Shown here piece by piece: positions 18,413 to 28,405 of a stretch of DNA of 64,000 nucleotides. Numbering within the stretch: the first letter of the stretch is position 1; each line of letters starts with the position of its first letter. The notes beneath the pieces are model-generated. The model saw nothing but the letters and a program-made list of their open reading frames with translations, did no database searches and was not told the origin of the DNA. This DNA comes from Clostridium sp. 'White wine YQ' (lineage in GTDB: Bacteria > Bacillota > Clostridia > Clostridiales > Clostridiaceae): positions 62,001 to 126,000 of the forward strand of contig NZ_JAQYUU010000005.1 of the NCBI RefSeq assembly GCF_028728205.1, read 5' to 3'. The position numbers and the translations under genes are program-made.

Positions 18413-19120
18413 ATGAGACTTATTCATGAAAAGACAGTATATCAATTGACTTTTATGCCCATTCTCTTCCCTGTAAATTGTTATTTTGTTGAAGAAGAAA
18501 CTGGCCTAACATTAATAGATGCAGCACTTGCTTTTGGATATAAAGATATAATTAGAGCTTCTGAAAAAATAGGTAAACCTATAACTAAAATTCTATTAAC
18601 ACATGTTCACGGAGATCACGTAGGTGCATTAGATGCTTTAAAAAACACCTTGAAAGATGTTCCAGTATATGTGTCTAAAAGGGACTCACGTTTAATGTCT
18701 GGAGATATTTCTTTAGATGTTGATGAAGAAAATCTACCTATAAAGGGATCTGTACCAAAGAATCTTAAAACTAGAGCTGATATTCTCTTGAGTGATGGAG
18801 ATATGGTTGGCTCATTACTAGCTGTATCTGCTCCTGGTCACACCCCTGGATCTATGGCATATTTAGACACTAGAAATAATATTCTGATTGCTGGAGATGC
18901 TTTTCAAGTGAGAGGTGGATTTGCTATTGCTGGACAAAAGAAGTTTTTATTTCCTTTCCCGGCCTTAGCCACCTGGAATAATAAAGTTTCTTTAGAAAGT
19001 GCTAAAAAACTAAGAAGACTAAATCCAAATATCTTAGCTACAGGACATGGAAATATGCTTATTAACCCTCAAGCCGCTATGGACAAAATAATTAAAGATA
19101 CTGAAATTAAAATAAACTAA
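18413..19120 (+). CDS. MBL-fold metallo-hydrolase
   Basis: The 235-residue protein has the metallo-beta-lactamase signature THVHGDHVGALDAL (HxHxDH, near residues 63-72), downstream ligands in APGHTPGSM and IAGDAF, and the C-terminal histidine in ATGHGNML. It binds two metal ions and hydrolyses an unknown substrate. ATG 18413 follows AAAGGAG by 8 bases; the in-frame GTG 18395 lies upstream of that site. It is co-transcribed with a TetR regulator 13 bases downstream, which probably controls both from the palindromes above. Confidence 0.9.
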   Translation: MRLIHEKTVYQLTFMPILFPVNCYFVEEETGLTLIDAALAFGYKDIIRASEKIGKPITKILLTHVHGDHVGALDALKNTLKDVPVYVSKRDSRLMSGDISLDVDEENLPIKGSVPKNLKTRADILLSDGDMVGSLLAVSAPGHTPGSMAYLDTRNNILIAGDAFQVRGGFAIAGQKKFLFPFPALATWNNKVSLESAKKLRRLNPNILATGHGNMLINPQAAMDKIIKDTEIKIN

Positions 19121-19133
19121 AGGAGAAAAAAAT

Positions 19134-19715
19134 ATGTCACCTAGAATTGGATTAGATATGAATACAATTTTACTAGCTACATCAGAATTAGCTGATGCTA
19201 ATGGTTTAGAAGAAGTTACTCTGGCTTCCTTATCTAAATTTTTGAATATTAAAACACCTTCTCTATATAATCATATTAATGGAATTCAAGATTTAAGAAA
19301 GAAACTAAGTATTTACAGCATACGAAAACTTCGTGAAGATATGGCAAGTGCTGCTATAGGAAAATCTGGTGATGATGCTGTTCACGCATTAGCTGATGCA
19401 TATACAAACTTTTCAAAAAAACATCCTGGGTTATATTCCTCTATCAATAATGTGTCAGACTTTAATGATAATGATCTTATAGATGAAGAAACTGCACTTA
19501 TCGAAGTGGTATTAAAAGTATTAGCTGCTTATGGTTTAAAAGGAGAGGGTGCAATCCACGCTACAAGAGGATTAAGAAGTATTCTACATGGATTTACTTC
19601 CTTGGAACAAAACAACGGGTTTGGGCTTTCTCAAAGTGTAAATGAAAGTTTGCATTTAACAATTGATGCATTAATAGCTGGATTTTATGTTATAAAAGAT
19701 AATACTAACAAATAA
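19134..19715 (+). CDS. TetR/AcrR family regulator with WHG-type C-terminal domain
   Basis: This 193-residue protein has an N-terminal TetR helix-turn-helix (about residues 8-55: ELADANGLEEVTLASLSKFL then TPSLYNHINGIQDL) and a ligand-binding C-terminal domain of the WHG type (YTNFSKKHPGLYSS, ATRGLRSILHGFTSLE). AAAGGAG precedes ATG 19134. It is the second gene of the operon with the MBL hydrolase and is the obvious candidate to bind the two upstream palindromes and repress the operon. The ligand is unknown. Confidence 0.88.
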   Translation: MSPRIGLDMNTILLATSELADANGLEEVTLASLSKFLNIKTPSLYNHINGIQDLRKKLSIYSIRKLREDMASAAIGKSGDDAVHALADAYTNFSKKHPGLYSSINNVSDFNDNDLIDEETALIEVVLKVLAAYGLKGEGAIHATRGLRSILHGFTSLEQNNGFGLSQSVNESLHLTIDALIAGFYVIKDNTNK

Positions 19716-19727
19716 TTAAATAAAAAA

Positions 19728-19761
19728 ATCACCTTCAAAATATTTTTTGAAGGTGATTTTT
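19728..19761. terminator. Bidirectional terminator
   Basis: ATCACCTTCAAAA pairs with TTTTTTGAAGGTGAT with A-runs and T-runs on the outside, between convergent tetR and amylopullulanase genes. Confidence 0.88.
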
Positions 19762-19785
19762 ATCTTAATTAATATATATTATGAC

Positions 19786-22700
19786 CTACCAATGAAACCA
19801 GTCCCACCAATGTTTTTTGGTAAGGTCTTTGTTAGTTATTATATAATTGCCATCGTGGTTAATCACAAATCTTATACTTCCATTATTGCATAAACTTGCT
19901 TGTACAAGACTTACTTTTTCCTTATTATCTATATTGTAAATATAGAGCTTTTCATTATCATATCTTGAATCAATCTTAACATTAACCTTAACTTGTGAGT
20001 TAAAATTACCATTAATAATATTACTATTTATAGTTAGGCCTTTAAATAATTTAGGCCAATATTTATACTTTAGCTTTTTAGCAGCGTTACTATTTAAAAT
20101 ATCATCATTTACATCTAGAGTTAGTCCAGTGGTTCCTGAATCTTTAACTGCCTGAAGTAATTTTCCTGAATCTTGCATGATAAGTGTAGTATCTCCTCTA
20201 TTTATCACTGGCTTAATATTATTTTCCTTGCAGGCATTTATTACTACTGTACTTATTTCTTCAAGAATATCTGATACCACTACTTCTTTTTGACCTTTTT
20301 TAGCAGCTTCTTTAATTTCATTAACTACTTGCTCATCAGTTTTTGGTGCAGTAGTATTCTTAACTATATAGTTAGGATCATACGCATCCTTAACTCCATT
20401 AAGATTTACATTAAGCTTCTTATAATTATTTACTAGCACAACTCCACTTGTAGCCTCTAATTTTAATGATATTTTTCCTTGTTCTACAGTATAGCACTTT
20501 CCAGTTAAGGCATCTTTTAATACTGTTCCATTTTTAATATTACTAACGTATATATCTGTAGTAGTAGCTTTTTCACTTCTATTTATAGCTACCAAAGCCT
20601 TAGAACTATTTAAATATCTTTCATATGACAATACATCTTCACTTCCAACTACCTTTGCAGGAGATACTTCGCCAGTTCTTAACACTGGATAATTATTTCT
20701 TACACTAGTTAGCTTTGCATAATTTTGAACTGTCTGTTTGTCACCTTTACCCCAAATCATAGCTCTTCTATTATCTGGATCCTTAGCTCCAACCATACCA
20801 GCTTCATCTCCATAATAAATGCATGGTGCACCTGCATAAGTCATCTGAATAAGTGCTACCAATTGTTGAAGCTTTCTTGCTTTTTCTGTAGGATCTCCTG
20901 CTATAATGGCATCATTTTTATCCTTTACAATCCCATCTAAAGAAGTCAATATTCTTTCAGTGTCATGGGAATCTACAAGATTTAACATTGCATAAAAAGC
21001 TTCTTCTGGATACTGTTCTCTTATTAATTCAAGCTGATTCATTACTTCTGATGCTGGTTTATTGTCTCTTAAATAACCTAAAACAGCCTCTCTAAATCTA
21101 TAATTCATTACTGAATCATACATATCACCAAGCAAATACTTAGATGCATCTGTCCATATTTCTCCGATTATTGCATTATCCCCTTCTTGTTTAACTGCTG
21201 TTCTAAAATTTCTCCAGGTCTCATCTGAAACCTCATTAGCAACATCTAATCTCCATCCACTAGAGCCTTCTCTTAGCCAATATCGGGTATTGGAATCTTT
21301 GCCATCAATTATTTCATTTGCCCAAGATTTCACATTATATTCAGATCCATTTAAGGCTTGTATAACTGGCATTGAATCATATCCCCACCAGCCTTCATAC
21401 TGATAATGTTCTGAACTTTTTCCTTGATTGACTTTTACATTATCAATTTTAAACCAGTCTTTATAATGTAGATCTGTTATTCCTTGAGCTGCTAAGTCAG
21501 CTGTTACTTCTTTTTCTGCTTCTTGTTGGCTTAAGCCTTTAATATTCATAAGATCATACACTTTTGACCAATACTGATAAGCACCTAACGGTTTGTTTTT
21601 AGCCATATATTTGCCATATCTATCAAAATATACGGAATCATCTGAAACATGATTATAAACACCATCTAAAATAATATGCATACCTCTGCTTTTTGCTTCT
21701 TTTGAAAGGCTAACAAAGTCATCCATATATCCTAACAAAGGATCTACTTCACTATAATCAGTTGTATCATATCTGTGGTTAGATATGGATTTAGATACGG
21801 GATTAATATATAGTACAGTTACCCCCAATGACTGAATGTAATTTAATTTCTGTTTTATACCTGAAAGATCTCCTCCATACATTTCATTGCACCATATATC
21901 CTTATATGCATCACCTACGGTTCCTGTATACCCAGCTTTAATTATTGGTTTTCCATCCTTGTCTAATACAAAGTTTCCATTATCATCTTTTTCATATTCT
22001 AAGTTAGGATTTTCGGGTATTGAATACCAATTATTATAGAACTCATAGGGAGCTGTTCCTCTAGCATACTTTTGTAAATAATCATTATTCTTATCTCCAT
22101 TAAAGAATCTATCAGGGAATATTTGATATACTACCGCATTCTTCATCCAATCAGGAGTTTTAAAATCAGGCTTATATATATTAAATTCATATGACTTTAC
22201 CTTGCCTAATTCATCACCTTTACCTGCTCCAAAAAATCCATCATCATCTCCATAAGCCTTTATATCTGATCCATTGCTAACTATAAAATAATATTTGTAA
22301 GTCCCTATTTCATTAAACGTCTGTTTTAATGTCCATTTATCACTCTTATCATCAAAGCCTTCAGTTTTATTCATATCATAAACCTTAGTAGCACTAGAAG
22401 AACTTATTACCATCTTTGCTTGCTTTATTTCATCTTTGGTGGATTTCAAGTTAAAAGTGACCTCTTCTCCTGCCTTTATAGCTCCAAATGGCTTTTTATA
22501 TTCTAATTCCTTAGAATTAAAATATATCCCATTGGTATTTATCTTTTCAGAAGATGCATCATTAAATACCATTTCTGACACTGGGTCATAACTCATTGTT
22601 ACAACTTTAATATCATCCTTAATCTCTAGCATAGGAACTTTAACAGTCTTTGTTAAGGCTCCATTTTCGTCTCTTATTTCTAATACCAAATCTCCATAAA

Positions 22701-24432
22701 TGCCTTTTTTAAAGCTAATCTTTGCAGAATAAATTCCTGTAAGTCCACTATCTGTTAGCTTAGTTTCTTCTATGCCTGTTCCCTTTAATGTAGCATCAAT
22801 AGACTTATAACTTATTGAATCCACTGCAATATGACTATCATCGTTATAAAGAATTGTTACATCTTGTGCTTTATCAACTACTAATGGAATGTTCTCTCCA
22901 TAAGACTTTCCGTTTAAACCATAGTTTTCTGGATCCCAAGCTCCCATAGCAATCTTATATTCATATTTACCAGCAGGAACATTTTTTATTATTAATTCAT
23001 AAAGTCCATTTCCTTTATAATTCATTCTTGTTTTCTCAGAACTTGGTGTCCAATTCGTTTCACCAACTACTGACTGAATACTTCCTGCAACAACCACTTT
23101 TCGTCCACTATATTGATTAAAATGAAAAATTGAGTTTCCATTTGACACATTGTTGTTCAACGGATCTGTAACCCACTTATCTCCTACTATGAATTTATAT
23201 TCATAATCTTTTTCTTCATCTCCCAATCTTAGGGTGATTGACCAAACTCCCTGACTGTCTTTTGTCATTAATTTCTTTCCATTTCCCCAATCAGTCATTG
23301 AGCCTGCTAGGTAAACATTTTCAGCTAAAGTATCTTTATAATTAAAGGTTACCGTACCATTAGCATTAATTACTGGACTACTAGTAATTATAGGTACTTT
23401 CTTTAACCCCAATGCTTCCGCTACTTCATCAGGATTATTTACTGAATCAAATATTTTATTTTGTGATAAATCAATTACAAAAACTACATACTTATCCGTA
23501 TCTAGTTTTAATGAAGTATTACTACCTTGAGGCAAAGCCCAATTATCTAAGCTATAATTCATGCAAGCTTTATAGTTATATTCTTTAGCTACTAAAAATT
23601 TTGAATATACTAGCTTACTTCCTCCAATATTTTGGAATTCATAACCTTTAGCTGCGGCATCCCAACTATCTTTATCTCTTACATCCCCTAGTATTGAGTA
23701 TATATTTAATATTTCCGGATTATTTATTGAATCAAGACATAAATTCAAATACGGATTTGCAAGTACTGTAACTTTTGAGTCTTTATCTAATTTAAATGCA
23801 ATATTAGAACCTATTTCTCCATTACTCCAAGCATGGTTATAAGCTACTTTATACTCATAACTTCCTGCTTTTAAATCAAATTCTTTTTTATAGAATCCAT
23901 CTCCTACATATTCTAAGTCATAGTTGGAATCAGCAGGATTCCAATCACTTCCTCCATTCTGAGCAAAGCTTCCAACAAGCGTTGAGGATTTTTTAAAATA
24001 ATCTGAGTTATTTACGGAATCATATATCTTTTTATTCTTGTAGTCGAATAGGAAACTTATTTTTTCTGCCTTATCAACCTTTATTGGAATATTTTCGCCA
24101 TTTCTTACTCCATCTTTTCCATAGCTCTCGTCCCAAGAGCTATTCATAGCAATCTTGTAATTAAAGCTTCCTGTTGTTTTAAAATCAATATCTACATAAT
24201 AAACTCCATTGCTAAATTCCCTCATTACAATTTCGTGTTTATCTGGTGCCCAATCGCTTCCAAGTCCCTGGATATTGAGAAAATCTCCAGTAAGTATTGC
24301 CATTGAATCAGCTGCTATAGTTGTAGATTCTTCTGCCTTAGTCTTGATTGAAGGAAAATTAATAAGCGTGAAAGTAAAAATACAAGTCACTAACCAAGAA
24401 AGTAGTTTGTTAAAAGTTTTTCTTTTTTTCAT
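19786..24432 (-). CDS. Secreted multidomain amylopullulanase (GH13)
   Basis: This 1548-residue extracellular starch and pullulan hydrolase begins with a signal peptide (about 1-33). Three X25-like modules follow (about 43-140, 147-240, 243-337), then a CBM48/CBM20-like module (about 352-440), another X25-like module (about 447-548), an Ig-like linker and a CBM34-like domain. The GH13 barrel starts at WMKNAVVYQIFPDRF (about 765). Catalytic residues are D1063 (GWRLDVANE), E1091 (IIGEIW) and D1157 (DSHDTER). This resembles type II pullulanases of Thermoanaerobacter. The last ~160 residues are a domain I do not recognise, ending in a tryptophan-rich HWWDWFHW. No sortase motif or S-layer domain is seen. 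Confidence 0.92.
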   Translation of the reverse strand: MKKRKTFNKLLSWLVTCIFTFTLINFPSIKTKAEESTTIAADSMAILTGDFLNIQGLGSDWAPDKHEIVMREFSNGVYYVDIDFKTTGSFNYKIAMNSSWDESYGKDGVRNGENIPIKVDKAEKISFLFDYKNKKIYDSVNNSDYFKKSSTLVGSFAQNGGSDWNPADSNYDLEYVGDGFYKKEFDLKAGSYEYKVAYNHAWSNGEIGSNIAFKLDKDSKVTVLANPYLNLCLDSINNPEILNIYSILGDVRDKDSWDAAAKGYEFQNIGGSKLVYSKFLVAKEYNYKACMNYSLDNWALPQGSNTSLKLDTDKYVVFVIDLSQNKIFDSVNNPDEVAEALGLKKVPIITSSPVINANGTVTFNYKDTLAENVYLAGSMTDWGNGKKLMTKDSQGVWSITLRLGDEEKDYEYKFIVGDKWVTDPLNNNVSNGNSIFHFNQYSGRKVVVAGSIQSVVGETNWTPSSEKTRMNYKGNGLYELIIKNVPAGKYEYKIAMGAWDPENYGLNGKSYGENIPLVVDKAQDVTILYNDDSHIAVDSISYKSIDATLKGTGIEETKLTDSGLTGIYSAKISFKKGIYGDLVLEIRDENGALTKTVKVPMLEIKDDIKVVTMSYDPVSEMVFNDASSEKINTNGIYFNSKELEYKKPFGAIKAGEEVTFNLKSTKDEIKQAKMVISSSSATKVYDMNKTEGFDDKSDKWTLKQTFNEIGTYKYYFIVSNGSDIKAYGDDDGFFGAGKGDELGKVKSYEFNIYKPDFKTPDWMKNAVVYQIFPDRFFNGDKNNDYLQKYARGTAPYEFYNNWYSIPENPNLEYEKDDNGNFVLDKDGKPIIKAGYTGTVGDAYKDIWCNEMYGGDLSGIKQKLNYIQSLGVTVLYINPVSKSISNHRYDTTDYSEVDPLLGYMDDFVSLSKEAKSRGMHIILDGVYNHVSDDSVYFDRYGKYMAKNKPLGAYQYWSKVYDLMNIKGLSQQEAEKEVTADLAAQGITDLHYKDWFKIDNVKVNQGKSSEHYQYEGWWGYDSMPVIQALNGSEYNVKSWANEIIDGKDSNTRYWLREGSSGWRLDVANEVSDETWRNFRTAVKQEGDNAIIGEIWTDASKYLLGDMYDSVMNYRFREAVLGYLRDNKPASEVMNQLELIREQYPEEAFYAMLNLVDSHDTERILTSLDGIVKDKNDAIIAGDPTEKARKLQQLVALIQMTYAGAPCIYYGDEAGMVGAKDPDNRRAMIWGKGDKQTVQNYAKLTSVRNNYPVLRTGEVSPAKVVGSEDVLSYERYLNSSKALVAINRSEKATTTDIYVSNIKNGTVLKDALTGKCYTVEQGKISLKLEATSGVVLVNNYKKLNVNLNGVKDAYDPNYIVKNTTAPKTDEQVVNEIKEAAKKGQKEVVVSDILEEISTVVINACKENNIKPVINRGDTTLIMQDSGKLLQAVKDSGTTGLTLDVNDDILNSNAAKKLKYKYWPKLFKGLTINSNIINGNFNSQVKVNVKIDSRYDNEKLYIYNIDNKEKVSLVQASLCNNGSIRFVINHDGNYIITNKDLTKKHWWDWFHW

Positions 24433-24553
24433 TTCATTCCTCCTTTATTAAACTTAAATGTTTATACATTTGTAGTATTCTATGTTTTACATTTTCTTCC
24501 TCTTGTGGGTTTTCATGAATTTGTTTACTGCTTTTTGTGTAATTTCACATGCA

Positions 24554-24587
24554 TAAAAAAAGTACTAGAGGTTTTCTCTAGTACTTT
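24554..24587 (-). terminator. Terminator of the DUF438 gene
   Basis: A perfect 12-bp stem AAAGTACTAGAG / CTCTAGTACTTT runs into seven T on the minus strand. Confidence 0.9.
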
Positions 24588-24605
24588 CGTATACACACAA
24601 TTATC

Positions 24606-26372
24606 TTATTTAGATTTTTGGATTTCATTTATTAATTTATCTATTAAATCACCTACCTCAAATCCGCCTCTATTACTTATCATCTCTACTGTTGCCATGG
24701 ATGACATCGTCTTAAACAACAAAGGGTTCTTTAATTTATTGAACTTAGGTGAAAGATTTATTAGAAAATCTTTTATAAAAGGATACTCCTTAACTAAATC
24801 TCCAATAATAGTTTCATTTGTAATTCCATATTCATTTTCATTTATATTCTCTTTTTTCTCTATCTCTTCTGTATCTTTCTTGGTATTACTCCATGATAAT
24901 AACCTCTGGCTTCCTGATAATCCTCTGATTCTAGTAACATCTTGCATCATCTCCAAGACCCCTCTAAAATTCCCTTTATCATCTCTTACTGCATTATAAA
25001 TAATATATATAAACTTTCCTCCGATTTCTAACCAGAATTCTGCCTGATCTTGCTCTCCAGATCTAAAAGCTCTAATTATTTCTTCAACAGTTGCTACACT
25101 TTCTCTTGGATGACAATTTTGAACCTGCCTTCCTATAACTCCAGCACTTCTAGGAAATACTCTGTGTTTTGTATCACTATAAAACTTTACTATTTCATTT
25201 TCATCTACATAAGACAAATCTACTTGAAGATGCTTAAATATCAAGTTTATTTGTTCAAGTGTTAGCTTTCCTTGACTTACATCTAAAGCCTCATTGCTTG
25301 ATGAAGATGTGAGCATTCCATGTTTCTGAAGCACACTAGCCAAGTCCTTTATTAATTCACTATTTGAGGTATCGTTCATAATTTCTCCTCCTTCATTTCC
25401 ATAAGGTACTGGTGGTTCAATTAAACAGTAACCAATCTCATCATCGCCTTTTCTCATCTGTATAAAATCTTCCTGAGAAAGAATATCCACTGCTGTAGGA
25501 CAAAGTATTTCTTCTTCCTTCACCATCATATCTTCTACCATTTCAATCACTTCCGTTTGAAGTTTTAAAAACTCTTCATCTTGATTATTATCCAAATACA
25601 ATTTTGCAGTTTTGATAATTTCCTTTATTTTGTTATCTAATGTCCACATGACTTTTGAAGGTTTATCAAACCCTTTATTCTCTAAGGCTGCAAAAAGTTG
25701 ATTTTGTTTTCTAGAAAAATGAATGTTTATCTCGCTCAACCTATCATAAAGCTCAGCCCATTGATTTTTGATAAATTTTTTCTCAAGCATAACTCTCATT
25801 TTATTAAGAACTTCTCTGATTGCATGAATTTCGTTTATATATGTTCTGATAGGGTGCCCTGATGGTAAATCCAATTTATCACTTGTAAGTAGGCCCTCAA
25901 ATATTTCTAATATTTCATTCATCCTCTGAGCTAACATATCATCGGATATACCATATCTCTGTAAATATTGTTCACATACTGCAAATTCTTGAGGTGTAAC
26001 ACTACTAACTGCTTCCTTCATCCTAGCTTTCGCTTGTTCTAAAGTTATATTTCCATTAAGATAGCCTAATTTTATATCCATTATCTTTTGAATTTTATCT
26101 TCATTAACTTCTAAATATTCACTCATCTTAATATTTTCAAGTTTCGTTTTTAGTGAAAAATAAACGTGAAATTCCTCATCGCTTATTTTTTCCACATATT
26201 TTTCAAAACCCTTTTCTTCCATCATTTTATATACTGGAAATGGTTCAAAATCCTTAATTATATGTATTCCAGTATTAGGATTTAAGTCTTTCACTGTCTG
26301 AGTAATACAATCTCTAAAAGATTCATGTTCTCCTCGACCATCTATCGTTATATAACTAATATCTTTTTTCAT
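24606..26372 (-). CDS. DUF438 domain protein with DUF2249, hemerythrin-like, PAS and DUF1858 parts
   Basis: This 588-residue cytoplasmic protein reads as a chain of redox-sensing modules. A DUF2249-like start (DISYITIDGRGEHESFRDCI) is followed by DUF438 (about 85-150), a hemerythrin-like helical bundle (about 150-300, with SGHPIRTYINEI, HFSRKQNQLFAALE and VKEEEILCPTAV), a PAS-like domain (about 355-480, HRVFPRSAGVIGRQVQNCHP, GVLEMMQDVTRIR) and a C-terminal DUF1858 region (about 525-585). Such proteins are common in anaerobes and are thought to sense oxygen, NO or redox state. The hemerythrin portion has fewer histidines than classic di-iron sites, so metal binding is uncertain. It stands alone. 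Confidence 0.88.
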   Translation of the reverse strand: MKKDISYITIDGRGEHESFRDCITQTVKDLNPNTGIHIIKDFEPFPVYKMMEEKGFEKYVEKISDEEFHVYFSLKTKLENIKMSEYLEVNEDKIQKIMDIKLGYLNGNITLEQAKARMKEAVSSVTPQEFAVCEQYLQRYGISDDMLAQRMNEILEIFEGLLTSDKLDLPSGHPIRTYINEIHAIREVLNKMRVMLEKKFIKNQWAELYDRLSEINIHFSRKQNQLFAALENKGFDKPSKVMWTLDNKIKEIIKTAKLYLDNNQDEEFLKLQTEVIEMVEDMMVKEEEILCPTAVDILSQEDFIQMRKGDDEIGYCLIEPPVPYGNEGGEIMNDTSNSELIKDLASVLQKHGMLTSSSSNEALDVSQGKLTLEQINLIFKHLQVDLSYVDENEIVKFYSDTKHRVFPRSAGVIGRQVQNCHPRESVATVEEIIRAFRSGEQDQAEFWLEIGGKFIYIIYNAVRDDKGNFRGVLEMMQDVTRIRGLSGSQRLLSWSNTKKDTEEIEKKENINENEYGITNETIIGDLVKEYPFIKDFLINLSPKFNKLKNPLLFKTMSSMATVEMISNRGGFEVGDLIDKLINEIQKSK

Positions 26373-26511
26373 TTACTTACCTCACCTTTGCAAAATTTAC
26401 ATTTATTACTTAATTAAATTATGTATATTGATATTTATATGATAATACTTATCAGTTATAAAAACTGTAACTTAAATCACACATTTATACTTTTATTAAA
26501 TATAGAAAATA

Positions 26512-26552
26512 GAAAAGTGTGCCATAAAGCACAATGCAATATGACACACTCT
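26512..26552 (-). terminator. Terminator of the DUF1801 gene
   Basis: AGTGTGCCAT and ATGACACACT pair imperfectly and lead into TTTT on the minus strand. Confidence 0.65.
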
Positions 26553-26558
26553 TAATTA

Positions 26559-26945
26559 TCATTTCTTTGTTGATTTATTTTCTGACTTTTTTATATTTTC
26601 ATCTACCCTAAACTTAACAATTCTACTTATTAGTTCGTAGGGAAGTGGCTTTTCTATAGGAAATTGTACTGACCCTTTTGCTCCTTTATATTCAGCTAAT
26701 TCCTCTTTAAAAGCACTTATGCCACTAGGCGTTGGATAAAATCCAATATGATTTTTATAGGCAGCAAAATGTACTAAATTCCCATTTAAAACGAAAGTAG
26801 GCATTTGATAACTTATCTTTTCCTTTGCCTCTGGTGCTGCTTCTCTAATAACCTTTCTTAATGTATTTAGTATATCTTGAACCTCTGCTGGAAACTTTAG
26901 AATATATTCACTTATAGGATCAATGCTAATACCTTTCTCAGCCAT
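26559..26945 (-). CDS. DUF1801 / YdhG-like protein
   Basis: The 128-residue protein matches the DUF1801 family (SYQMPTFVLNGNLVHFAAYKNHIGFYPTPS, split here as ISYQMPTFVLNG and HFAAYKNHIGFYPTP). The fold is frataxin-like, and a Bacillus relative has been described as an iron chaperone, but most members are uncharacterised. ATG 26945 follows GAGGAG by 5-6 bases; the longer frame to 26960 is not supported. A lysine-rich tail ends the protein. It is a single gene with its own terminator. Confidence 0.85.
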   Translation of the reverse strand: MAEKGISIDPISEYILKFPAEVQDILNTLRKVIREAAPEAKEKISYQMPTFVLNGNLVHFAAYKNHIGFYPTPSGISAFKEELAEYKGAKGSVQFPIEKPLPYELISRIVKFRVDENIKKSENKSTKK

Positions 26946-26996
26946 AATTTCTCCTCTCAATCAAATTTATTCATTTGTTCTAGTAATAATATATTC

Positions 26997-28271
26997 TTAT
27001 TTGAGGATTCTATTAATTATTGAATCTGGTACTGCACCTGTTCCACCAAGAATTCTTTTCATCTTCATAATATCTTTATTATTTCTTATTGCACTAGCTA
27101 CATCATCTGGCATTGAGCTATCAACTAGGATTATAGGATTATTTAATGTTCCAGCTAAGGCAGCTCCAGACAATGCATCAGCAAATGATTGTCCAGTTGC
27201 AAAATAAGTTTCCCCATAGAAGAATGGAAAATTTGAAAGTACCTCCATATTAGTTTCATATCTATTATTACCTGCAACTCTATCAGCATTAGGTAATGTA
27301 CTAAGTACATTATCACTTACAACGCCTGGCCCTCCAATAACATAAGTTTTTGTTATCCCTTCACTACTTATATAATTCTTCACACTAGTAGGAAGTTGAT
27401 TCTTATCCGTAAGTAATATTGGTATATGTTTATTACCTGCATATGAAGCAATTGATAGGGCATCTGGATAATCATTGCCAGTTACTATAAACGCTTCTGA
27501 ATTAGTAGGGCCATTAACATTTTGAGCTATTGCAAGAGATGTTTCATAACGATCATTTCCTGAAATTCTTGTAACTTTAATTCCTTGGCTTTGAAGTACA
27601 TTCTTTACATTGTCAGATATTACTCCAATTCCTCCTACTATAAATATCTCTTTTGGATTAAGACTAGTAATTTCACTTTGAACTGCTGAAGGAAGCTCAT
27701 TTTTATTAGTCAATAAAATTGGAGCTCCATATTTTGTAGCTAGAGGTACTGCACACAATGCATCTGGAAAATCTTCACCAGTAGCAAGCACAACATAGTC
27801 TGCATGATTCCCTCCAAATTTTGCAATCTCTACACTGGTTTCATATCTAGAAGGACCTGATAACCTCTCATATTCTGCTCCAGTTGTAAAAGTTAAGTTA
27901 TAATCTCCTGATAACTGTACTCCATTACTATCCTTTAGTGCAGCTGCATTTAATTTAACAGTATAATTGGTATTATAATTAAGATTATTATAATAAAGCA
28001 TTAATACATTATCCGTAGTTTCTTGTTTTACAATATAATTTTTGATTGTACAATCTCCTAAAATATCTTTTGTAGAATCTATATTTACAGCGCTATTAAA
28101 CTGAAACGCAATAAATCCAATAATAGGCGCTTTACTACCATTATTAACTGGATAACTATTAGTAACATTAAATTGCGTTACAGCCTTAACTTTATAGGTT
28201 CCAAATGACAAGCTAGCGGATGTAATTAGCAAGAAGACAAGCATTAATATAAACGATTTTTTCTTTTTCAT
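26997..28271 (-). CDS. Surface protein with Ig-like domain and three cell-wall-binding repeats (CWB2)
   Basis: The 424-residue protein starts with a signal peptide (about 1-30). An Ig-like Big_5/SbsA-type domain follows (about 35-132: VTNSYPVNNGSKAPIIGFIA...YNLTFTTG in outline). Three cell-wall-binding repeat 2 modules fill the rest (about 136-230, 231-325, 326-424), each opening with a form of RxxGxxRYETxxxI and containing ATGxxFPDAL or its variants. CWB2 domains attach proteins non-covalently to clostridial walls through anionic polymers. There is no enzymatic domain, so it is probably structural or adhesive. Confidence 0.92.
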   Translation of the reverse strand: MKKKKSFILMLVFLLITSASLSFGTYKVKAVTQFNVTNSYPVNNGSKAPIIGFIAFQFNSAVNIDSTKDILGDCTIKNYIVKQETTDNVLMLYYNNLNYNTNYTVKLNAAALKDSNGVQLSGDYNLTFTTGAEYERLSGPSRYETSVEIAKFGGNHADYVVLATGEDFPDALCAVPLATKYGAPILLTNKNELPSAVQSEITSLNPKEIFIVGGIGVISDNVKNVLQSQGIKVTRISGNDRYETSLAIAQNVNGPTNSEAFIVTGNDYPDALSIASYAGNKHIPILLTDKNQLPTSVKNYISSEGITKTYVIGGPGVVSDNVLSTLPNADRVAGNNRYETNMEVLSNFPFFYGETYFATGQSFADALSGAALAGTLNNPIILVDSSMPDDVASAIRNNKDIMKMKRILGGTGAVPDSIINRILK

Positions 28272-28355
28272 ATTATTTCCCCCTTATTTCATAGTAATTA
28301 TATTGTACCAATATTTTACTTAATAAACAATTGTAACCCTTATCAAGGGAACTAA

Positions 28356-28399
28356 ATAAAAAAAACATCTCAAACTATATAAATCTGGGATGTTTTTTT
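28356..28399 (-). terminator. Terminator of the ATPase-trkA operon
   Basis: ACATCTC pairs with GGGATGT, flanked by a long A-run and a seven-base T-run in both directions. Confidence 0.75.
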
Positions 28400-28405
28400 A
28401 ACCTA

